From NCBI GenBank assembly GCA_050747525.1, contig JBOGOC010000080.1:1-64000 (forward strand): a stretch of 64,000 nt of DNA, written 5' to 3'. The notes under the pieces were generated by a model. The model made no database searches and was not told the origin of the DNA. It was given only the letters and a program-made list of their open reading frames with translations. This DNA comes from JBOGOC01 sp050747525. GTDB taxonomy: Bacteria > Acidobacteriota > Polarisedimenticolia > JACPZX01 > DASXTC01. Positions 43,801-50,841 of this stretch are shown piece by piece. Made by a program: the position numbers and the translations under genes. Within the stretch, counting starts at the first letter, position 1, and each line of letters begins with the position of its first letter.

Positions 43801-44000
43801 GTGATGAGGACATCGTCGCCCGATGCCGGCGCGCCCGGCGGCGACCAGTTGCCTCCGTCGCCCCAGTTTCCGCTGGCCGGAGCGGCCCAGGTCTTGGTGG
43901 CGGCCATGGCGGCTGGGGCGCAGGCGAAAGCAGCCAACCCGAGGAGAACGCCGGCGAACAGGGATCGACCGAGGCGCGCGGAGAGGCGGGGCGGGCGCAT
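37899..44000 (-). CDS. Giant secreted tandem-repeat protein with DUF11, MopE-like and TSP3 modules
   Basis: This is a 2033-residue exported protein. The signal peptide covers about 1-33. Residues ~40-1500 form about six repeats of ~231 residues, each with an IQSNGTWDFQTDAGLSDG-like core and NQRTLTLGDTTWTST, predicted as a long beta-helix or beta-solenoid like autotransporter-associated repeats. A DUF11-type Ig domain follows (about 1578-1690, ADLGIALTDSPDPVPVGGSL). Next come MopE-like Cys/Asp motifs (PELCNGLDENCNGLVDEG, about 1727-1830), thrombospondin type 3 calcium repeats, a fibronectin-like module (SFYNVYRGYKTTG) and terminal TSP3 repeats (DTDGDGVDDLYDNCP). There is no C-terminal barrel, so it is released or retained by another means. 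Surface adhesion is an inference. Confidence 0.85.
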   Translation of the reverse strand: MRPPRLSARLGRSLFAGVLLGLAAFACAPAAMAATKTWAAPASGNWGDGGNWSPPGAPASGDDVLITPDGTYTVTLNVVSTVNTLTLGGTAGTQTLLINNTLTLDAASTAGPTAVITMIAGTLTGAGQLQVDGPFNWNGGTLSGTGALIVQGPFSIGGSSTKTLSQKPLTVGATTFTSTVGVTVSNGATIQSNGIWDFQSNLGLSAGTGAAPSFINSGTLRKSSGTGTTTMDLPCTGPGSISVQTGTLSLTGGGTYTAGLSISPGATLTFGTGVHTLTSTSSVTGDRVTFSGTVAVEGSYDVTGLTTVTGSAVVNVNAAATITSLGPLTILSGTLNLGSGEPISVPSLTLSSGTLGGSDLFTVTGNAGWSGGTLSGSGGLMVNGTLTISGTTIKTLNQRTLTVGDTIWTTMTTVTMGIGAVIQSNGTWDFRTDLGLSDGVAPAPSFINAGTLKKSAGSGTTPVGVPCTGTGAVDVQVGTLSFTRSATHSGTITTSPGATVSFAGGTQTLTSTSSVAADRVVFGTGTTTVDGSLAVTTQTTVSGTATVNAAATLTGLSALTITTGTLSLNSGEAVVLPSLTLSSGTLTGGDSITVSGAISWQGGTIAGTGPFTVNGLLTISGSTSKTLNQRTLTLGNTTWTSTNTLTMGIGAVIQSNGTWDFRSDAGLGDGVAPAPSFVNAGTLRKSVGTGSTNMGVPYTATGGVEVQVGTLNFTRNATHSGALTSSPGATLSFGGGTHTFAATSSVSGDRVTFTGSTASVDGTLGALAQTSITSATVTVNPSATVAGLGTLTVNGGTLILNSGEPIAVPALTYLSGTITGADDLTVTGAMSWQGGTIAGTGGFTVNGLLTISGSTSKTLNQRTLTLGDTTWTSTNLLTMGIGAIIQSNGTWDFQTDAGLSDGTAPAPMFVNAGLLRKTADAGLTTFGVPYTGTGNVQLQTGTLSFTRDGTHAGSLSVAPASGLTFGGGTHVLAASSGISSTGGTVRFTAGTVTVGGTYDVTGQTIVSSVATFTSSSTVTAMGALTLSAGTLTLDSGGPIVVPSVAQSGGTMTGSDGVTVTGAMTWSGGTISGTGPFAVQGLLSISGSTSKTLNQRTLTLVDTTWTSTNTMTMGVGAIIQSNGTWDFQSDHGISDGLPSAPMFVNAGLLKKSAGPGITSLGVPYTGAGNVAVQSGTLTFTRDGTHAGSLTIGAGATLDFGGGTHALSATSSLSGSTVRFDAGTVTMQGSCAVTGQTTVSGATVSVVPAATVTSLGVLTIEGGSLALGSGEAIVLPSFALTAGTLTGTDGVTVTGNMTWSGGTISGAGGLDVQGPLSFSGSSNRFLSQRAVQVNDATWTGTANLDLTAQASLSIAGTWLMQTDADITSSGAPSPTIAVLGSGILRKAASGGLTSIGPLLTNAGVVEAQSGTLQLSQAYTQTAGSTRLAPGAIQLSAGASIQAGRFEGTGTATGNVVSAGTAGPGSATPGPGTLTIAGNYTQAAAGVLEVEVAGLTPGTQHDRLALTGTAAATLDGTLHVSVIPPFVPANGDTFSIMTMASRTGTFAALDAPPLGGGLGWHVTYGPTSVVLSVGPVLTADLGIALTDSPDPVPVGGSLRYTATVTSVGPDPATGTIVTDVLPAGVSFAAASTTAGSCLHASGTVTCQLGTVATGAPVVIEIDVTPTQVAAAVSNTVTVSSEAFDGAAANNSATVMTQVVAACTDADNDSAAVCTAGCLPLPGDLCGECNDANPAIRPQASEVCNDIDDDCDGVKDDSLAAVPELCNGLDENCNGLVDEGHPESGATCTTGQIGMCNDGTMTCMGGGLVCLRDAGPGPELCNGADDDCDGAVDEARDSDLDGVGDCADNCPDAFNPPSDCDAVPGTPDEQCDTDDDGIGNLCDCAPLDLANPPPPEVGNTLTASQAGPVTGLAWSAVPGVSFYNVYRGYKTTGLTFSYDQECLAGGLDALMASDTAVPRQQTVLYYVVSSRCGQSLESVLGRNSSGVPIAQPFTCPRAENDTDGDGVDDLYDNCPAFRNPSQVDTDGDGTGDTCDAP
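39840..43960 (-). repeat. Tandem coding repeats of about 695 bp
   Basis: The marker TTGCTCTGGAT (plus strand) recurs at 43423, 42727, 42034, 41338 and 40639, i.e. every 693-699 bp (231-233 codons). A sixth, diverged unit lies at the C-terminal side (about 39840-40100). Units 2 to 5 are highly alike at the DNA level, which points to recent duplication or gene conversion. Confidence 0.85.
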
Positions 44001-44041
44001 CCCCTATTATCCGCCTGTCCGCGCGCAATGACGATGAAAAA

Positions 44042-44554
44042 CTACATGCCCGGGGCGGCGGCTTCCTGCCCGTAGGCGGCCTTGAGCTTCGCTTCCTGCT
44101 CGTTCGAGAGGTTGCTCGCGATCAGCTCCAGGCGGGGCAGGTTCTTCTTCATCTCTTCGAGGACGCGGTCCACGACGGCTCCGCTGGTCAGCAGGAAGAG
44201 GGCCGACGTGCCCTCCTTCACCTTGGTCCGCACGTCCTTGATGAACCGATCGTCGATGCCGTAGTCGGCGAAGTGGCCGCTGAGCCCTCCCATCACCGCC
44301 CCGACCGCCATGCCCAGCAGGGGCACGAAGAACAGCAGGCCGAACAGCATCCCCCAGAACGCGCCGTCGAGCGCGCCCTTGGCCTTGAGGTTCGTCTGCT
44401 GGCGGGTGTGAGGCTTTCTGGCCCCCTCGGGCCACGACACGACGGCCGCGTCGTGCACCTGAATGAGGTTCTGCTTCATCAGGTTCTGCATGAGCGTGAG
44501 GCCTTTGTCGGCGCCATCCGGGGTTTCGAACTTGAAGACGGTCAACGTCGCCAT
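44042..44554 (-). CDS. DUF1269-family membrane-associated protein
   Basis: This 170-residue protein matches the DUF1269 layout. It has an N-terminal alpha/beta part (MATLTVFKFETPDGADKGLT, NLIQVHDAAVVSWPEG), a central glycine-rich hydrophobic hairpin (FWGMLFGLLFFVPLLGMAVG, about 67-92), and a C-terminal part (FIKDVRTKVKEGTSALFLLT). Function in the family is unknown. ATG 44554 has AAGGAGG six bases upstream. It is divergent from the AbgT gene and lies between that cluster and the giant repeat-protein gene. Confidence 0.85.
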   Translation of the reverse strand: MATLTVFKFETPDGADKGLTLMQNLMKQNLIQVHDAAVVSWPEGARKPHTRQQTNLKAKGALDGAFWGMLFGLLFFVPLLGMAVGAVMGGLSGHFADYGIDDRFIKDVRTKVKEGTSALFLLTSGAVVDRVLEEMKKNLPRLELIASNLSNEQEAKLKAAYGQEAAAPGM

Positions 44555-44782
44555 CGTCTCCTCCTTTCGTTCAAGAGGTGTCTACGCGGAGTTGGCCTGA
44601 GCCGGGAGCTTCACTGGACGACGTAACGAAGCGTGCACTGACGAGGAGCCCGAATCCTATCACACGTAAGCTGAATGCGTGGCTCCCTCATGGTGAAGGC
44701 GCGGGTATTGCGGCTAGCCTGATTTTCAGAGGCTTCCGCCCGCTGAGGCACTCGAGCAGCCTGAATCGGAAAGGAAGGGACC
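44555..44782. other. Divergent intergenic region
   Basis: This 228-bp gap lies between the DUF1269 gene (minus) and the AbgT gene (plus). The two ribosome sites lie at its ends (GAAAGGAGGAG read on minus; GGAAAGGAAGGGACC before 44783). I see no convincing -35/-10 pair, no RNA gene and no repeat in it, although promoters for both genes must be here. Confidence 0.4.
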
Positions 44783-46336
44783 ATGTACGAAGCCACGTTG
44801 CCCCACGCTCCCCAGGAATCTCAGCCCCTGATGAAAAGACTGCTCGACACCGTCGAGCGGGTGGGAAACAAGGTCCCGCATCCGGTGGTGATCTTCGTGA
44901 TGCTGATGGGACTCGTCATCCTGTTCTCCCACATCTTCTACATGATGGGGGCGAGCGTCACCTACGAGACCATCAACCCGGACACCGACGCCGTGGAGAT
45001 GGTCACCACCTCGGCCCAGAGCCTGCTCACCGCGGATGGAATCAGCTTCATGTACTCCCAGGTGGTCGCGAACTTCATGAGCTTCACCGCGGTGGGCGTG
45101 ATCATCGTGGCCATGCTGGGCGTGGGCGTGGCCGAGGCGGCCGGCCTGATCGGCGCCATGATCCGCAAGCTCGTGCAGGTGGCGTCCCCGGCGTCACTCA
45201 CCTACATCCTGGTGTTCGTCGGGATCCTGTCCAGCATCGCCGCCGACGCCGGGTACCTGGTCCTGATCCCGCTGGCTGCGGCCGCCTTCCTCAGCGTGGG
45301 CCGGCATCCCCTGGTGGGGCTGGCTGCATCCTTCGCGGGCGTGGCCGCCGTCTTCAGCGTCAACATCTTCGTCAAGCCTCTGGACGGCATCCTGGTCGGC
45401 ATCACCAACGACGCCATCCATCTGATGAATCCCGGCCTGTCGATCGACCTGATGTCCAATTTCTGGTTCTCCCTCGCTTCGGTCGTGCTGCTCACCGTGG
45501 TGGTCTCGCTGATCACCGACAAGATCATCGAGCCTCGCCTGGGCCCGTACACCGAGGGCGGCGCGGCCGTTCCCCAGAAGAAGGGACTGTCCGCCGAGGA
45601 GTCGCGCGGGCTGAGGTTCGCGATGTGGGCGACCGTGGGGGTGCTGGCCTTCTTCGCCCTGCTCAGCCTGCCTCCGGGAGCGCCTCTGCGCAATCACGAG
45701 ACCGGCGCGCTGATCGGTGACTCGCCCTTCATGAACGGGCTGATCGTCTTCATCGCGGTGGTGTTCCTGGTGGCCGGAGCGGCTTACGGGATAGGGGCGG
45801 GAACCATGAGGGGCACCGTCAAGATCGTGGGAGCCATGGAAAAGGCGATCGCCGGGCTGGGCGGCCTGCTCCTGCTGCTGTTCGTCATCAGCCAGTTCCT
45901 GGCCTGGTTCACCTACAGCAACATGGCCACGCTGGCGGCCGTGAAGATGGGCGATGTCCTGGAGGCGGCGGGGCTCGGCGCGCTTCCGCTGCTGATTGGC
46001 TTCGTCGTGGTGGTGGGCGTGCTCGACCTGATCATGACGGGCGCGATACCGAAGTGGGCCATCTTCGCCCCGGTCTTCGTGCCGCTGCTGATGCGGCTGG
46101 GTGTCGAGCCCGAGGCCGTGCTGGCCGCGTACCGGGTCGGCGACTCGCCCTTCAACGCCGTCTCTCCCATGAACGCGTACTTCGCGTTGATCGTCTCGTT
46201 CGCGGCGAAGTATCAGAAGGACGCCGGGGTGGGGACGGTGATCGCCCTGATGCTGCCGTACGTGATCGCGCTCTTCATCATCTGGCCTCTGCTGCTGGGG
46301 GCCTGGCACGTGCTGGGGTTCCCATGGGGGCTGTGA
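44783..46336 (+). CDS. abgT: AbgT-family transporter (p-aminobenzoyl-glutamate type)
   Basis: This is a 517-residue inner-membrane carrier with about 11 hydrophobic segments. It begins with the family's usual amphipathic lead (LLDTVERVGNKVPHPVVIFV) and carries ITSIAADAGYLVLIPLAAAA-like and GVTAVFSVN-like motifs (here SSIAADAGYLVLIPLAAAAF and GVAAVFSVNIFVKPLDGIL). E. coli AbgT imports p-aminobenzoyl-glutamate; other members export sulfonamides. The next genes encode an aminopeptidase and a glutaminase, which favours uptake and use of glutamate-containing compounds. Confidence 0.93.
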   Translation: MYEATLPHAPQESQPLMKRLLDTVERVGNKVPHPVVIFVMLMGLVILFSHIFYMMGASVTYETINPDTDAVEMVTTSAQSLLTADGISFMYSQVVANFMSFTAVGVIIVAMLGVGVAEAAGLIGAMIRKLVQVASPASLTYILVFVGILSSIAADAGYLVLIPLAAAAFLSVGRHPLVGLAASFAGVAAVFSVNIFVKPLDGILVGITNDAIHLMNPGLSIDLMSNFWFSLASVVLLTVVVSLITDKIIEPRLGPYTEGGAAVPQKKGLSAEESRGLRFAMWATVGVLAFFALLSLPPGAPLRNHETGALIGDSPFMNGLIVFIAVVFLVAGAAYGIGAGTMRGTVKIVGAMEKAIAGLGGLLLLLFVISQFLAWFTYSNMATLAAVKMGDVLEAAGLGALPLLIGFVVVVGVLDLIMTGAIPKWAIFAPVFVPLLMRLGVEPEAVLAAYRVGDSPFNAVSPMNAYFALIVSFAAKYQKDAGVGTVIALMLPYVIALFIIWPLLLGAWHVLGFPWGL

Positions 46337-46356
46337 CAGCTGACTGACTCGTCCGT

Positions 46357-46413
46357 GGAGCCTCCGCCGTCGACGACGGGGGCTCCGTCTGAAACCGTGG
46401 AGGCCTCCTCCAC
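46357..46413 (+). promoter_or_regulatory. Two intercistronic hairpins before pepA
   Basis: Between abgT and pepA lie two structures. The first pairs GGAGCC (46357-46362) with GGCTCC (46381-46386) around an inner CCGTCG/CGACGG palindrome (46367-46379). The second pairs GTGGAGG (46397-46403) with CCTCCAC (46407-46413). Neither is followed by a U-tract. They may serve as mRNA processing or stability elements. Confidence 0.4.
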
Positions 46414-46437
46414 GCCACCACCTGGAGAGAAAGACCG

Positions 46438-48006
46438 ATGGCAACTGCACAGAAAGAAGTGAAGCGCACGGCGCCTCAGGGAAAGATTGCTCTGGCCGAG
46501 ATCGCTCCTATCCCTTCCCTCGAGCGGTACGCCGAGGTCGCCATCGAGGTCGACAAGGCCGTTCCCCAGGACGCGGACTGCGTCGCGGTTCCGGTCGGGA
46601 TCGACGGCGAGGTGCCCCCTCAGATCGACCTGGACCGGGACACGCTCGCGGCGTCCGGATTCGAGGGGAGCGTAGGTCAGGTCCTGGTGCTGCCCCGGCG
46701 CGACGCTCCCACCATCGTCGCGGTGGGCATCGGCAGCAGGAAGGAAGTCGACGCGGCGAAGCTGCGTGACGCGGCCGCGGCGTTCTCCCGCGCGGCGCGC
46801 CGGCATGCCCACCTGGCCTGGATGCTCCCGGACGCATCGACCCCGCCGGCCGAACAGGCCGCGCAGGCGATCGTGGAAGGGGTGCTGCTGGCCAGCTACC
46901 GCTTCGACGCCCTGAAGGAAGAGATCGTCGGGCGCGAGCTGTCGCGGCTGACGCTGGTCGGCGCGCCCGACAAGCAGGCGGCCCTGAAGAAGGGGGCCGA
47001 CCGCGGCCGCATCTTCGCCACCGCCGCCATGGTGGTGCGCGATCTGGCCGACGCGCCTCCGGCCTACCTGACGGCCAGCCGGCAGGCCGACGTCGCCAAG
47101 GATCTGGCGCGCGAGCGCGGCCTCACCATCGAGGTGTTCGACCAGGACGCGCTCCTGGAGCTGGGGTGCGGAGGCATCCTGGGCGTCAACGCCGGCAGCG
47201 TCGAGCCGGCGCGGATGATCCGGATCCGGTACAAGCCCAAGTCGGCCGGCGGCAAGGGCCGCAAGGACGCCGGTCATCTGATCCTGGTCGGCAAGGGGAT
47301 CATGTACGACTCGGGCGGGATCAGCCTGAAGCCGGGTGACGCCAGTCACGCCACCATGAAGCAGGACATGTCCGGCGCGGCCGCCGTGCTGGGAGCCATG
47401 TGCGCGCTGTCGGAGCTGGAGTGCCCGACGGCGGTCACCGGCTATCTGATGTGCACCGACAACATGCCGTCGGGCTCGGCCATGAAGCTCGGGGACGTGC
47501 TGAAGATCTATGGCGGGAAGACGGTCGAGGTGCTCAACACCGACGCCGAGGGCCGGCTCGTCATGTCGGATGGCCTGGTGATGGCCAGCGAGGAGAAGCC
47601 CGACGCCATCGTGACCATCGCCACGTTGACGGGGGCGTGCCTGCGGGCGCTGGGCAAGGACATGGCGGGCGTGCTCGGCAACGACCAGCCGCTCGTCGAT
47701 CAGGTGGCCGCCGCCGCGGACAGGACCGACGAGAAGGTGTGGCAGTTTCCGCTGCACCGGAACTACCGCAAGGAGCTCAACTCGGAGGTCGCCGACATGA
47801 AGAACATCGGCGGCGACTTCGCGGGGCAGATCGTGGCCGCGCTGTTCCTCGAGGAGTTCGTCGGCGACGTTCCCTGGGCCCACATCGACATGGCCGGGAC
47901 GGCCAACATCGACAAGGACGAGTCCTGGCGATCCAAGGGCGCCAGCGGCTACGGCACGCGGCTCCTGATCGACATGGCGATGAACTTCACGCCGCCGAGG
48001 GCCTGA
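46438..48006 (+). CDS. pepA: Leucyl aminopeptidase (M17 family)
   Basis: This is a 522-residue cytoplasmic metallo-aminopeptidase that releases N-terminal residues from peptides. The M17 signature NTDAEGRL (in EVLNTDAEGRLVMSDG, near 365) is intact. The metal ligands lie in VGKGIMYDSGGISLKPGDAS and MKQDMSGAAAVLGAM. The N-terminal macro-like domain (1-180) is typical. ATG 46438 has GGAGA about ten bases upstream. It stands between abgT and the glutaminase gene, whose GTG follows its stop directly. Confidence 0.95.
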   Translation: MATAQKEVKRTAPQGKIALAEIAPIPSLERYAEVAIEVDKAVPQDADCVAVPVGIDGEVPPQIDLDRDTLAASGFEGSVGQVLVLPRRDAPTIVAVGIGSRKEVDAAKLRDAAAAFSRAARRHAHLAWMLPDASTPPAEQAAQAIVEGVLLASYRFDALKEEIVGRELSRLTLVGAPDKQAALKKGADRGRIFATAAMVVRDLADAPPAYLTASRQADVAKDLARERGLTIEVFDQDALLELGCGGILGVNAGSVEPARMIRIRYKPKSAGGKGRKDAGHLILVGKGIMYDSGGISLKPGDASHATMKQDMSGAAAVLGAMCALSELECPTAVTGYLMCTDNMPSGSAMKLGDVLKIYGGKTVEVLNTDAEGRLVMSDGLVMASEEKPDAIVTIATLTGACLRALGKDMAGVLGNDQPLVDQVAAAADRTDEKVWQFPLHRNYRKELNSEVADMKNIGGDFAGQIVAALFLEEFVGDVPWAHIDMAGTANIDKDESWRSKGASGYGTRLLIDMAMNFTPPRA

Positions 48007-49011
48007 GTGCGAACGGACGTCCAGATCGAGGAGGCGGCAGAGGCCGCGTACGTATCGACCGGCCACCTGCCTCCTCCCGATCTGGTTCAGTCCCTGGTGA
48101 CGGAGGCGTACGAGCGCTTCAGGTCGGCCAGGGAAGGAGAGGCCTCGCGCGTCTACCCGGCGCTGGCGCGGGTGCCCGGCGAGCTGCTGGGCATCTGCGT
48201 GGCCGGGAGCAACGGCGCCATCCACGCCGCCGGCGACGCGGACTACGAGTTCTCCGTCATGAGCGTGTCCAAGCCGTTCGTGTTCGCCCTGGTGTGCCAG
48301 GTGCTCGGGGCGGAGCAGGCCCGCGATCGTCTCGGGGTGAACAGCACGGGGCTGCCGTTCGATTCCCTCTACGCCGTCGAGCGCGCCGGGGACGGCCGCA
48401 CGAACCCCATGGTCAACCCCGGGGCCATCGCCACCACGAGCCTGGTGCCGGGAGCGACCAACGGCGCCAAGTGGCGGTTCATCCACGAGGGTCTGTCCCG
48501 GTTCGCGGGCCGGACCCTTTCGCTCAACGAAGAAGTGTACGACTCGGCGTCGGCCACCAATCACCGCAACCAGCGCATCGCGCGGCTGCTGCAGAGCTAC
48601 GGCCGCATCGAGGTCGACCCCGGGCAGGTGGTCGACCTGTACACGCGGCAGTGCTCTCTCAACGTGAGCGCGAAGGACCTGGCGGTGATGGGCGCCACGC
48701 TGGCCGACGGGGGCGTGAACCCGCTCACCCGTGAGCGGGTGGTGGACGAGACGTCGTGCCACCACGCCCTGGCCGTGATGGCGACCGCGGGGCTGTACGA
48801 GACATCCGGTGATTGGCTGTACGACATCGGTCTGCCGGGCAAGAGCGGAATCGGCGGCGGGATCGTCGCCGTCTCACCGGGCAAGGGCGGCCTGGGGACG
48901 TTCGGCCCGCCGCTCGACGAAGCGGGAAACAGCGTCAAGGGACAGCTCGTCGCGCGGTTCCTGTCCCGGCGGCTGGGGCTCAGCCTGTTCGCCTCGAAGC
49001 CGGCGGAATGA
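48007..49011 (+). CDS. glsA: Glutaminase
   Basis: This is a 334-residue serine-dependent glutaminase (beta-lactamase-like fold) that converts glutamine to glutamate and ammonia. The catalytic S-x-x-K is in FSVMSVSKPFVFALV, and the conserved segments NPMVNPGAIATTSLV, NQRIARLLQSYGRI and GKSGIGGGIVAVSPGKGGLG are present. The GTG start follows the pepA stop immediately (TGAGTG). It is slightly longer than the ~305-residue E. coli enzymes. Confidence 0.95.
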   Translation: MRTDVQIEEAAEAAYVSTGHLPPPDLVQSLVTEAYERFRSAREGEASRVYPALARVPGELLGICVAGSNGAIHAAGDADYEFSVMSVSKPFVFALVCQVLGAEQARDRLGVNSTGLPFDSLYAVERAGDGRTNPMVNPGAIATTSLVPGATNGAKWRFIHEGLSRFAGRTLSLNEEVYDSASATNHRNQRIARLLQSYGRIEVDPGQVVDLYTRQCSLNVSAKDLAVMGATLADGGVNPLTRERVVDETSCHHALAVMATAGLYETSGDWLYDIGLPGKSGIGGGIVAVSPGKGGLGTFGPPLDEAGNSVKGQLVARFLSRRLGLSLFASKPAE

Positions 49012-49021
49012 CCACGCCGCC

Positions 49022-50839
49022 ATGAGCGACATCGCCATCACGTTCTCCCTGATGGCCGTGGTGGTCGTGCTGTTCGTGTGGAACCGCGTGCCGGCGGTGA
49101 TCGTGGCCATCGGCACCGCGGTGTCGCTCTATGCCGTGGGGATACTCGACCTGACGGAGTCCCTGGCCGGCCTGGGCGACCCGGCCGTGATCTTCATCGC
49201 CTCTCTGTTCGTGGTCAGCGCGGGGCTCGAGACCACCGGCGTCACGGCGTGGGCGGGGCGCATGGTGATCGCCTGGGCGGGAAAGAGCCACACCTGGCTG
49301 CTGATCCTGGTCATGGTGCTGGTGGCGCTGCTCACGGCGCTGATCAGCATCAACGGCGCGGTGGCGGCGCTGCTGCCGATGGTCGTGGTGATGGCCATCC
49401 GGCTCAAGCGCTCCCCCTCGAAGCTGCTCATCCCGCTCGTGTTCGCGGCGCACGCCGGGTCGCTGCTCACGCTCACCGGCACCCCGGTCAACGTGCTCGT
49501 CTCGGATGCGGCGGCGGACGCAGGGCTGGGAGCCTTCGGGTACTTCGGGTTCACGGCCGTCGGCGTCCCCCTGCTGCTCGGGAGCATGGCGATCATGCTG
49601 CTGGTCGGTCATCGCCTGCTGCCGGAGCGGAGCAGCCGGACCATCCCGCCCGATTTCAGCAAGCACGCCCGGACGCTCATCGAGCAGTACAGAATCGATG
49701 ACGGGGTGTTCCGGCTTCGAGTGCGGCCCCATTCGCCGTTCGTCGGGATGGCCCCGGCCGGCGTGGATCTGAGGGACTATCCGGACCTGACGCTGGTCAC
49801 CATCCAGTCCGGAGAGGGGGGCGCGCTCGGGCGGCTCGCGATCTCAGAGGGGGACATCCTGATCGTGCGGGGCGAGGCCAGGGCCGCCGCGAGCTTCGCC
49901 GCCGACAAGCATCTGGCCTTCCGCTCGGAGGTTGCTTCCACCGACGTCGCCGACGCGCTGTTCACCGCGCGGTCCGGACTGGGCGAGCTGATGATTCCCC
50001 CGCGATCGGGGATGATCGGCACGCCGGTGTTCCCGGGGATGGTGACCCCCGGCGGCGACCTGGTCGTGCTGGCCGTGCAGCGCAGGGGCGAGGAGCAGCC
50101 GCACGAGACCCTGCTCGAGGCCGGCGACACGCTGCTGATCCAGGGGACCTGGGAAGCCCTGGACGAGCGGCTCGACGACCCCGATGTCCTCCTCGTGGAT
50201 TCGCCGGAAGTGGTCCGGCGCCAGGCGGCCCCCATGGGGACGGGGGCGAAGCTGGCCATCGCGGTGGTCACCGCGATGGTGGTGCTCATCGCCACCAACC
50301 TGATGCCCGCGGTCGTCGCAGGGCTGGGCGCCGCGTGCCTCATGGTCCTACTGGGCGCGCTCACGGTCACGCAGGCCTACCGCTCCATCAACTGGACGAC
50401 CGTCATCCTGGTCGGCGCCATGATGCCGTTGTCGACCGCCATCTCCCGGACGGGCGCGGGGGACCTGCTCGCCGCGACGCTTGTCCGCCTGGTGGGCGAC
50501 GCGGGGCCCTATGCGCTGGTCGCCGGGCTGTTCGTGCTCACGGCCATCCTCGGCCAGATGATCAGCAACACGGCCACCGCCCTCATCATCATCCCCATCG
50601 CCATCGCTTCGGCGACCGGGATGGGCGTGTCTCCGCGGCCGGTCCTGATGAGCGTGGCCGTGGCCGCGGCGGCCTCGTTCCTCACGCCCATCGCGACACC
50701 GGTCAACCTGATGGTGATGGGGCCGGGCGGCTACAGCTTCGGGGACTACTGGAAGCTGGGGCTCCCGTTGTTGCTCTGGTTCTTCGTGGTGGCGACGTTC
50801 TTCGTGCCGATCGTCTGGCCGTTCACCGTTGCCGGCTGA
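49022..50839 (+). CDS. SLC13-type carrier with RCK_C domains
   Basis: This is a 605-residue inner-membrane transporter of the SLC13/DASS (CitMHS/ArsB-like) superfamily. Membrane helices occupy about 1-185 and 400-600. Between them are two TrkA-C (RCK_C) domains (about 225-300 and 310-385; FRLRVRPHSPFVGMAPAGVD and GELMIPPRSGMIGTPVFPGM). The paired hairpin motifs LTLTGTPVNVLVSDAA and ITPIATPVNLMVMGPGGY-like (here FLTPIATPVNLMVMGPGGYS) hold the SNT-type substrate site. A dicarboxylate or sulfate substrate is usual. ATG 49022 starts 10 bases after glsA. Confidence 0.9.
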   Translation: MSDIAITFSLMAVVVVLFVWNRVPAVIVAIGTAVSLYAVGILDLTESLAGLGDPAVIFIASLFVVSAGLETTGVTAWAGRMVIAWAGKSHTWLLILVMVLVALLTALISINGAVAALLPMVVVMAIRLKRSPSKLLIPLVFAAHAGSLLTLTGTPVNVLVSDAAADAGLGAFGYFGFTAVGVPLLLGSMAIMLLVGHRLLPERSSRTIPPDFSKHARTLIEQYRIDDGVFRLRVRPHSPFVGMAPAGVDLRDYPDLTLVTIQSGEGGALGRLAISEGDILIVRGEARAAASFAADKHLAFRSEVASTDVADALFTARSGLGELMIPPRSGMIGTPVFPGMVTPGGDLVVLAVQRRGEEQPHETLLEAGDTLLIQGTWEALDERLDDPDVLLVDSPEVVRRQAAPMGTGAKLAIAVVTAMVVLIATNLMPAVVAGLGAACLMVLLGALTVTQAYRSINWTTVILVGAMMPLSTAISRTGAGDLLAATLVRLVGDAGPYALVAGLFVLTAILGQMISNTATALIIIPIAIASATGMGVSPRPVLMSVAVAAAASFLTPIATPVNLMVMGPGGYSFGDYWKLGLPLLLWFFVVATFFVPIVWPFTVAG

Positions 50840-50841
50840 GA

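Noticed and set aside
39840..43960. CRISPR-like or non-coding satellite repeats
   Set aside because: The period is about 695 bp, a multiple of three, and stays in frame inside one CDS; there are no short repeats with unique spacers.
46304..46319. Second sigma-54 promoter (TGGCACG inside the AbgT gene)
   Set aside because: TGGCACG is present but no TTGC-like -12 follows at the right distance, and it lies inside a coding region.
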